A stretch of 64,000 nt of DNA from Nymphaea colorata (taxonomy: Eukaryota; Streptophyta; Magnoliopsida; Nymphaeales; Nymphaeaceae), in NCBI RefSeq assembly GCF_008831285.2, contig NC_045140.1, positions 20,024,370 to 20,088,369 of the forward strand. The letters run 5' to 3'. The stretch's first letter is position 1. Each line of letters starts with the position of its first letter. Positions 57,277-64,000 of this stretch are shown one piece after another. Position numbers and translations under genes: made by a program. The notes beneath the pieces are model-generated. The model saw nothing but the letters and a program-made list of their open reading frames with translations. It was not told where the DNA came from and made no database searches.

Positions 57277-57535
57277 ATGGAGATCGTCCATGACCCTGGG
57301 AAGGGTGCGCTGTTCGCTAGGGTGACCTTTCATTACGACCATCCGAGGGAGCTAATGATCGCCACCGGATGTGGACAGGTCGGGTCATCTACTGCGACAA
57401 GAAGGCTACCATCTCTGTGGCAATGTCCTCCCGCTCCAATCCATTCCTGAGGAAGCCGTCGTGCGCAACATCGAGCACCATGTAGCCAACCATGTTGTTT
57501 TCGCTCGATCCTTCGGGAACTACGCACCTTTCGAA
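57277..57535 (+). pseudogene. uL2 (RPL8) pseudogene fragment, copy 3
   Basis: Third copy with the same lesions. It differs from copy 2 by GTGCATGACC to GTCCATGACC and GAGCGCCATG to GAGCACCATG; the latter restores EHHV of intact uL2, either by chance or because copies 1 and 2 share the change. Confidence 0.85.
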
Positions 57536-57821
57536 TCGCGTGATCAGAGATGAGAGGAAAGGTGCGGGATCGGTCTTCCGTCTGCACACCCACCACCGGT
57601 TTTGCGGTTTGTAGTATTGTTGTTTCTTCTTTTATTTGGTTATATTGATTGCATATTAGTTGTTTTTCATCATTTGATTAGTGTAGTGAGCTCAGTATGT
57701 TCTTCATTGATGTTGTGATGGATCTGATCTAGGATATTGAATTGGTGTTTTTGATCTGATCTCGTCTTTGGTGTTTTTTTTTTTTTTTTTTGGTGATCTT
57801 GGTTAAAGAAATCAAAGTTTA

Positions 57822-58506
57822 CGAAGTTAAGAGACATAATATCCCAATTGATTGAGTTGTAAGGTTTTTATGCTAGTTAAGTATATGGTATATGCTTGGT
57901 AATTTTAAATGCTATTTGGTTTTAACTGCATAGTCACAGAAACGAGGGAGACGCCATACTTGTGGGAAATCTTGTTGGTCATTGAAATTTGGTGAAAAAA
58001 ATATACTGTAGTGGTATAAAAGAAGTGCAGTTTCTTTTTTCAGGAGAAGAAGTCGATGTTGTTGATACTTGATATGATACAGATATTTGAAAAGAATTAA
58101 AAATGTTTTAGAAAGCCGCTAAGTTAATCCGATACGTACTAAGTATCAAATGGTCTTGTTAATACCAACCTTATCATACTCGGCTTCATCCGACCGATAC
58201 AAATTGAAATACTGGCAAATGGATTTGAATCAGCAATTTCAAGAGTACCGAGTGTCGCCTTTTGACTATTTTATGAATTTTCATTAATTATAAACATTTT
58301 CATTTATTCTTTAAGATTGTTTTTTAAAATTTCTTTTACAAAATTCTGGTAAAAACTGGAGATTTGATGAGAGTCCTCAAAATGTCAATGGATCTGGATC
58401 TTGTCCAGTTTTGGATCACGTGTGTTGCGGCGAGGGTGTATGCTCACATCTGAATTGAGAATAAAGCAATTCAAAAACTGAAGGAAAATAAGCCCGATAT
58501 CTGTTG
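57822..58506. other. Spacer with the second copy of the 2328 repeat
   Basis: AT-rich non-coding DNA. 57943-58009 matches 2328-2400 in the same orientation. No gene is recognised. Confidence 0.55.
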
Positions 58507-58802
58507 ACGAACATGGGCATAATTGTCTTTTCAGAGAAAAACCGTCACATGAAGCCAGCGTTGAGGAGGCAACTTGTCCAATCATCCCATCGTCGAAAAG
58601 TGATGCGTGGGACCCCACCCCATTTGAAAACACTAGAAAAGCCGTGGGGAATTGCAGTTAAAACAGAAAATCAAGAATCCGGATGGCACTAACCAAGGAT
58701 GCGCTGAGGAGGTTCCCCAAGAAGCAATTCGCCAGGACTCGACATTCCACCCTTCAGTGGTATGCCGTTTCCCCTGCTTCTCTCTGCCATCCTTTTGTTT
58801 GT

Positions 58803-58898
58803 TTCCTCTCGCTGCGGTAGTGATCGTGAAATCTCGATTTGCTGGTCCTTTTCCTCTCGCTGCGGTAGTGATCGTGAAGTCTCGATTTGCTGGTCCTT
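58803..58898 (+). repeat. 48-bp tandem duplication in NPGR copy C leader
   Basis: TTCCTCTCGCTGCGGTAGTG and TCTCGATTTGCTGG occur twice in a row here and once in copy B (about 47979-48027). The duplication is therefore specific to copy C. Confidence 0.9.
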
Positions 58899-59399
58899 CT
58901 TCTGACTTGGCGCGTCTTTTTTATCGTTGCCACGGACGTGATTGTAGGTATTCTTGGATTTCTCGGTTTTGGTTAGGTTGGCGCTTCGTTTTGTGGTGAT
59001 TCTCGAATTTGGTCTTGGTGGTTGCGCTGTTTGGGTCAGGAAGAACGATGCGAGAAGTTGATCACAACGGATCTTGATTTCATCTGCCTGTTCCTGTTCT
59101 ATTTGTAGTCGTTCTGTTTGCTGCATCTTGATGCAGTATTGTCGTATCTCGTTCCTTTTCCCACGCTGATTGCTTGGAGATGGTCCTTTTAGTTCTTTTG
59201 ATTTCAGAGAAAATTGCGTTTGTTTTGATTGATTGTTTGTCTAGACCTGTATATTCAATTTCAATTTGTCGGATGGTAGTTTCTGGATTTTACTTTTGGT
59301 GGCAGTTCTGGATTTTCTCCTTTCTTTGCTCAATTATGGTCTCCTCTCTTCCTTGATTGAATTTGGTTGGGAAATAAAGTAACTCGAGGTCGATTGTCC

Positions 59400-59540
59400 A
59401 TGCCTTCATCAGAATCTGTTTCACCAGATGGGAGGCTTCTTTTACAGGACGGCGTTTGTGGAAGGCAACATAAGCAGCACCTTTCTCTTCTTGAAATGCT
59501 TGAAGGAACATCCCAAACTGTTGATTTGGGTGAACAATAA
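59400..59540 (+). other. 46-codon upstream ORF in NPGR copy C leader
   Basis: Same length and frame as the copy B upstream ORF: MPSSESVSPDGRLLLQDGVC at the start, TSQTVDLGEQ at the end. Five or so amino-acid differences separate the copies, with no frame-breaking change. Confidence 0.45.
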
Positions 59541-61551
59541 TAGAAAGCAGTCTCAGAACGAGCATCATTCTGTGTGCATGCTTTGGCGAGCAGTTCAAAT
59601 TTGAGGAGGTGGAGCCTCCTCTGTCACCAGAATCTTTCGCGACGAGAGATTTTTCGGCTGGTGGCATTTCCTTCAGGACTTTGGATTGGGATGCCAAGTT
59701 TGAGGATAATCATGTCGAAGAGGTTGAAACTACTCTGATGGATGCCCTCTCACTGAACTATGTGGTCCCTTTCTTCCCCTTTTTGGTTCTTTATTTTCCT
59801 CTTGACGGCTCCGTAGATGGTTGTTTTTAATATTCGTCAATCTCGTTTTCCTGCGCAGGAAGCGCGTGCTTTATTGGGACGGCTGGAGTACCAGAGAGGT
59901 AACTATGCTGCTGCTCTCCAGGTGTTCCGTGGGATTGATATACAGGGTTTGATACCTAAGATGACTAAATCTGTCATTGAACTAGAATTTCAGCAGGAGC
60001 GAGATGTGCAGGTAGACTTCAACGCCAACTGCTAAGGAGGCTTTTTTCCCTTTTTTGCGGCCTTCTTCTCTTTCCATATCTTTTCCTTTTTATTGCATTT
60101 TTTTATACTGACGCTTCAAATAAATGCTTTTCTCCTTCTTTTCATGTAATCTTTTACGGTCTGGACAGTTTCAACTTTCTGAGGTGCTCAAGTTCATTGA
60201 CATGAATTCTGCGTTTGTTCACTTCTTCAGAATATTCGATCTTGCTTTTTTGTATGACATTTTAACTTACTTCTGTTGTAAAAGAACGTTACTATTAGAG
60301 TTAAATGAACAAATTGATTATATATTGCCTAACTTCAAAATTTCATGTGGTAATAAATATGTTGACAATTCCTATGAATGCTTGTGACATGTTTTTGTTC
60401 TCTTTCTGAGTTTTTATTTTCTCAAGACTTCTTCACATGTTTGTTTGTTCTTTTTTTTCTTTTCTTTTGGGTGAATTGATTTAAGAATTCAATGAAATGT
60501 GAACCATAGAAGACTCACCTTCTGTTTGTGGTTTGACAGAGGCTGCCAAAGAGTGCAATGCTATCCTGGACACAGTCAAAGATGCATTACCTAAAGGCTT
60601 GCCTGTTGGTGTTTTTTGAGACCGCAAATTACAGGAGATGTTCCATACAGCACTGGAAACGCTTCCTGTATTGTGGAAGAGGGCTGGCTGTCTTGAAGAG
60701 GCCATGATTGAGAGAGAGAACCCAGAAGTGGCTTTTAGTCTTGGGTTGGCTGCTGCAGTATCAAGGGATCTTAATGCAGCTTTGGAGAGTTCAAGAGATT
60801 ACTTGCATAGGACATTGGGAAGTTCTGTTAAAGGATGGAGCCTTTTGGCCCTTGTTGTGTCTGCGGGCAATCCCTTAGTGAAGCTGAGACAGTTGTATAT
60901 CTTGCTTTGGACGAGACGGTAGAGTTGGACCATATAGGTCTCTTGAGATTTAAAGTGCAAACTTCAAATAGCTCAAGGACGGCCCACACAGGCAATTGAG
61001 ACACACATTTCTGTTTACTCTTATTCAAGCGCAAACAAGATCTCAAACTATGAAATCTGTATCTGAGGTACTCCATTGTGTGATAAAACTTAACTGCATA
61101 TTCTTTCCCAAAGGAATAAATCTTCTTTGTTTTCTCTTTTCTGGTATTAATTGTTCATTTATTTTCAAAAGCTTGGTCAGATTGTTATCTTTCAAATGTT
61201 TGACAAGTGATGCTGCGTAAAAGATTAGAAGCAGAGGCATGGCAAGATTTATCATACATATATACAGTACTTCGTTTATGGTCTGATGCAAGTATCTGTG
61301 TCAATAAAGCAATGTCATTTGGTGCATATTCTCCTACCAATTGGCATGCAGCAGGTTGGTGCTTTTTCATTTGTGGCTTTGTTCACTTCTCTGCTATGCA
61401 ACTGTGCCTTCCCTTGTTGTCAGACTTCTTCAATTTTTTTGCGAAGGTGAGAATGTCTTAGGTCTGATAGCTTCCATTCAGATCCTTATGCTTCTACTTT
61501 TTTCTTTCCCCCTTCATAGTTTCTTCTACTCCTAATTATATACCTCAACAG

Positions 61552-61636
61552 GTGAAACGTATGGGCGTGCGCCAGCAGCTCCAACAGGATCAATAGCTGC
61601 AGCAGCAGCACCACCATCAAACGGAAAAGGGGAAAG
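61552..61636 (+). pseudogene. Exon-like Ala/Pro-rich segment of unidentified origin
   Basis: Acceptor CCTCAACAG and donor GAAAG|GTAAGA bound 85 bp reading ETYGRAPAAPTGSIAAAAAP and PSNGKGE. Its entry phase fits the end of the preceding NPGR exon (61354), but the peptide is not an NPGR TPR. It may be the start of another gene joined to the NPGR remnant. Confidence 0.4.
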
Positions 61637-62080
61637 GTAAGAACATAATTATTAGGGGGTCCACGCAGGGGTTAGGTGTATTTATGTTAGGTGATACTAG
61701 GAGGCTGACAGAAGGCATACATGGATTTTTATTAGGTGACATATTAGGGGACCCACTTAAGGCATAGGTGGATTTTTATGAAAGGCTGTGGTTGACGGCC
61801 TCGTAAGTCATAATATGTGTTGGCTGCAGTACATGTGGGAGTGCTTTGTTGGCAAAGTAATATTGGGTCGATAAAAAAACATTTGTTGGCGTGTCAATTT
61901 CTGCTCGATGTTCTTCAATAAAGGATAAAGCACTGGCTCTTCCAAGCATAAAACTTGGTGCAGTTCAGGGCAAAGCTGGTTGAGAAACTGAATCAGTGTT
62001 TCATACATTTTTTTTCTTATCTTACTGCCATTGAGATATATAGGATTTCAGCTCTACTCTTGAGATTTTTGTGCATGCAG

Positions 62081-62178
62081 GCTATAGCTGCAGCTAAGTC
62101 AGCCGACGATGTCGGGTTAATCGACTTTGCTCATTTTCCTGAGTTCCCTATGCCTGAGATATTGCATGGTTTGTGCAG
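62081..62178 (+). pseudogene. Exon-like segment of an unidentified gene
   Basis: Acceptor TTTTTGTGCATGCAG and donor TGTGCAG|GTAGGC bound 98 bp reading AIAAAKSADDVGLIDFAHFP and EFPMPEILHGLC. The splice sites are good and the peptide looks genuine, but I do not recognise the family. Confidence 0.45.
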
Positions 62179-62243
62179 GTAGGCTTTTATGCATGTTATA
62201 TGGTTTAGAGTCCTGTTCTCGTTGATTTTTTACGAGATTATGT

Positions 62244-62381
62244 TGCCATGCTTGATGCTTGTCTGACTTCAAAGCACTCAACACTAACAGGATCAGGCAG
62301 TACCATTGTTATGGAGTTACTTGAAAGCGAGAGGGCAACCGTTACCCCGGATGTGCAGACTATGTGTCTTTTGCTGCTACA
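62244..62381 (+). pseudogene. Exon-like segment following 62178, unidentified
   Basis: An open stretch reads VAMLDACLTSKHSTLTGSGS, then IVMELLESERATVTPD and CLLLLQ. It probably belongs to the same gene as 62081-62178. A duplicated stretch, ACAGATATCTTGAACTTTGT, at about 62380 and 62481 follows, suggesting local rearrangement. Confidence 0.35.
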
Positions 62382-62520
62382 GATATCTTGAACTTTGTGT
62401 CTCAGAATTGTGGGATGAGACCAGTTTCTGGGCTTGAAGATTTCTTCAAGGAAATTAAAGGTTTGTGTTATTTTTCAACTACAGATATCTTGAACTTTGT
62501 GTCTCAGAATTGCGACCACA

Positions 62521-62750
62521 AACCATCTTTATTTCAGCATTTTAAGGGCATAAATTCTTAGAACCAGAACCAGAACCAGAAATTTTTGGCTAAGGAATAG
62601 TGACATGTTTTTCAATGCTGACCAACTGCTGAAGAAACCATCTTTATTTCAGCATTTTAAGGGCATAAATTCTTAGAACCAGAACCCGAAATTTTTGGCT
62701 AAGGAATAGTGACATGTTTTTCACTGCTGACCAACTGCTGAAGAAGCCAG
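62521..62750 (+). repeat. 115-bp tandem duplication
   Basis: TCTTTATTTCAGCATTTTAA to ACCAACTGCTGAAGAA occurs twice, starting at 62526 and 62641. The copies differ by a short AGAACC slippage and a few substitutions. Confidence 0.9.
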
Positions 62751-63180
62751 TACCCTGCCTTTGATTCTCTTGGTACCAAAACCTCCTTTTTCCTGGAGTA
62801 CAAGGTAAAAAAAAAGAGTGAGTAGCTGTTTTTGAGTGACCTGTATTATTTTTCTTTTTTCCCTTTCCGTCAAGAGTGTACCATTTTGTAATGAATCTGA
62901 CTTCTGTATAAAAGAAGAAATTTTTTTTAGCTCAGAATGGCCAATTTTTCTTTTTGTCTACGTTGTTAAAAGTGGTACATGTAATTATTAAATGCATAAC
63001 TCTCTTAGAGGTTTTGAGAAACTCATTTAAGGAAGGCCTTCTCGTGTCTTGCTTTTGAAAACTTCAAAATGTTGTGTGCAAAAAGCCCAAGGGATGAAGG
63101 CGTCAATGTTTATCACACATTTGAAATATTTTGTAGAAATATTTTCTGGACTTTCTAAACACGGTCTGAATCAGTTGAAA
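62751..63180. other. AT-rich spacer before the last minisatellite
   Basis: No gene is recognised; possibly the 3' flank of the unidentified exons. Confidence 0.5.
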
Positions 63181-64000
63181 AAAAAAATTCTTCCACATGA
63201 TTTCAAAAGTTCTTTTTAATCCACGACTTTTTTTTCCATGGTGAAAAATTCTATCAGTGGTTATCTCCTAAACGATATCTGAGAGAAGTTATTTTCCATA
63301 GCAAAAATATCTATGGATTTTCTTGTTACACTGAAAGACTAAAAATTCCATCCTAAAGGATCACTTAAAGATTTTTTACTTGAAAAAAAAATCCATGAAA
63401 TTTTTTGCCATGACTAAAATCCATGAAATTTTTTTCCATGACTAAAAATCCCTGAAATTTTTTCCATGACTAAAAATCCCTGAATTTTTTTTCCATGACT
63501 AAAAATCCCTGAATTTTTTTTCCATGACTAAAAATCCCTGAAATTTTTTTCCATGACTAAAAATCGCGGAGAACTTTTCCATGACTAAAAATCCCTGACA
63601 TTTTTTTCCATGATTAAAAGTCTCTGAACATTTTTTCCATGACTAAAAAACCATGACTTTTTTTCCTTGACTATTTATCCACGAATTTTTTCCCATGACA
63701 AAAAATCCATGATTTTTTTTCCTTGACTAAAAATCCCTGAAATTTTTTTCCATTACTAAAAATCCCTGAGAACCATGACTAAAAATCCCTGAAATTTTTT
63801 TCCATGACTAAAAATCCCTGAAAATTTTTTCCATGAGTAAAAATCCCTGAAAATTTTTTTCATGATTAAAAATCCCTGAGAACTGAATCCCTGAAAATTT
63901 TTTCCATGACTAAAAATCTCTGAGAACTTAATCCCTGAAAATTTTTTCCATGATTAAAAGTCCCTGAAAATTTTTTCCATGACTAAAAATCCACGACTTT
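63181..64000. repeat. AT-rich minisatellite block 3 (runs off the window)
   Basis: The most regular block: units of about 28-30 bp, TTTTTTTCCATGACTAAAAA followed by TCCCTGAAA, repeated many times from about 63400. The array continues past the right edge. Its entry sequence (GTTACACTGAAAGA and a GATCACTTAAAGATTTT-like stretch) resembles the entry of blocks 1 and 2, so the three blocks share a common origin. Confidence 0.92.

Larger units (their letters stand above)
54953..57821 (+). repeat. Three tandem 957-bp units containing a uL2 (RPL8) pseudogene fragment
   Basis: Units are 54953-55907, 55908-56864 and 56865-57821. They are nearly identical and differ mainly by single bases and by the length of a poly-T tract near each 3' end (about 55861, 56818, 57775). 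Each begins CCATGACTAAAAATCCCTC, which is the core of the nearby minisatellites, so the amplification may have used that motif. Each contains a purine-rich GAGAGAGAAAGAAAGAGAG tract, a 60-bp direct repeat pair, and the broken uL2 fragment between them. Confidence 0.93.
58507..61354 (+). pseudogene. NPGR copy C: TPR protein pseudogene with internal deletion
   Basis: Leader homology with copy B starts at about 58507 (ATGGGCATAATTGTC). The exon 1 start codon is ATT at 59567 where copy B has ATG; the rest reads LCACFGEQFKFEEVEPPLSP to LMDALSLNY and ends near 59764 with a weak GTCCCT donor. Exon 2 (59859-60011) is intact: EARALLGRLEYQRGNYAAAL to MTKSVIELEF. Exon 3 from 60540 reads EAAKECNAILDTVKDALPKG, then TGA where copy B has GGA. 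At 60700 it joins without an intron to a much later exon (ENPEVAFSLGLAAAVS, VKGWSLLALVVSAG), so the middle exons are deleted. A frameshift and stop follow; its donor is at 61068. A further exon (about 61207-61354) reads LEAEAWQDLSYIYTVL and YSPTNWHAAG, matching the NPGR C-terminal TPRs. It is a clear pseudogene. Confidence 0.9.

Noticed and set aside
55160-57596. Minus-strand frames of 60-90 codons in each 957-bp unit
   Set aside because: They are antisense to the uL2 fragment, whose plus-strand reading matches a known family.
1-64000. tRNA, rRNA or organelle insertions
   Set aside because: No tRNA cloverleaf landmarks, rRNA core sequence or organelle gene was recognised by eye; the only tRNA-related sequences are the two copia primer binding sites.

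Overview
The window is nuclear DNA of a flowering plant. This follows from spliceosomal introns in plant-type genes (SURF1, KAE1/OSGEP, NPGR, an L-type lectin receptor kinase), two Ty1-copia retrotransposons primed by initiator-Met tRNA, a Tourist-like MITE and long satellite DNA. The species cannot be named from sequence alone. Most of the window is AT-rich repeat or gene debris. Only two loci look like parts of ordinary genes: the 3' end of SURF1 at the left edge and the last two exons of KAE1 at about 40.4-42.3 kb.

Layout. 0-1.3 kb: last three exons of SURF1 (+). 1.3-11.2 kb: AT-rich non-coding DNA with microsatellites and two doubtful exon remnants. 11.5-40.1 kb: a satellite array made of two related monomers of about 220 bp that form a dimer of about 437-440 bp, with longer duplications of 2622 bp and about 3.5 kb. 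It is interrupted by 1 kb of other DNA near its left end and by two nested copia elements. Copia-1 (16200-21078, minus strand, target-site duplication GAGCT) is dead: its protease is deleted and its pol is frameshifted. Copia-2 (22856-28130, plus strand, target-site duplication GTCAC) has LTRs differing at one base in 240 and one intact open reading frame, so it is very young and possibly mobile.

40.1-45.7 kb: KAE1 exons on the minus strand with a Tourist-like MITE in the intron, then a promoter-like segment, then a lectin receptor kinase pseudogene that runs into a 37-bp GC-rich tandem repeat. 47-64 kb: a rearranged segment holding three partial copies of an NPGR (No Pollen Germination Related, TPR protein) gene. 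Each is followed by an AT-rich minisatellite built on CCATGACTAAAAATCC. Copy B carries a three-fold duplication of its exon 1-intron 1-exon 2 junction and two foreign exons inside exon 2. Copy C has lost its start codon and middle exons. Between B and C lie a degenerate satellite and three tandem 957-bp units, each holding the same broken ribosomal protein uL2 (RPL8) fragment.

The genes do not form a pathway. SURF1 acts in cytochrome c oxidase assembly and KAE1 in tRNA t6A modification; the rest are mobile elements and pseudogenes. I found no new functional system that the sequence supports. The most informative structures are the satellite with its higher-order repeats, the young copia element, the exon-shuffled NPGR copies and the triplicated uL2 pseudogene.
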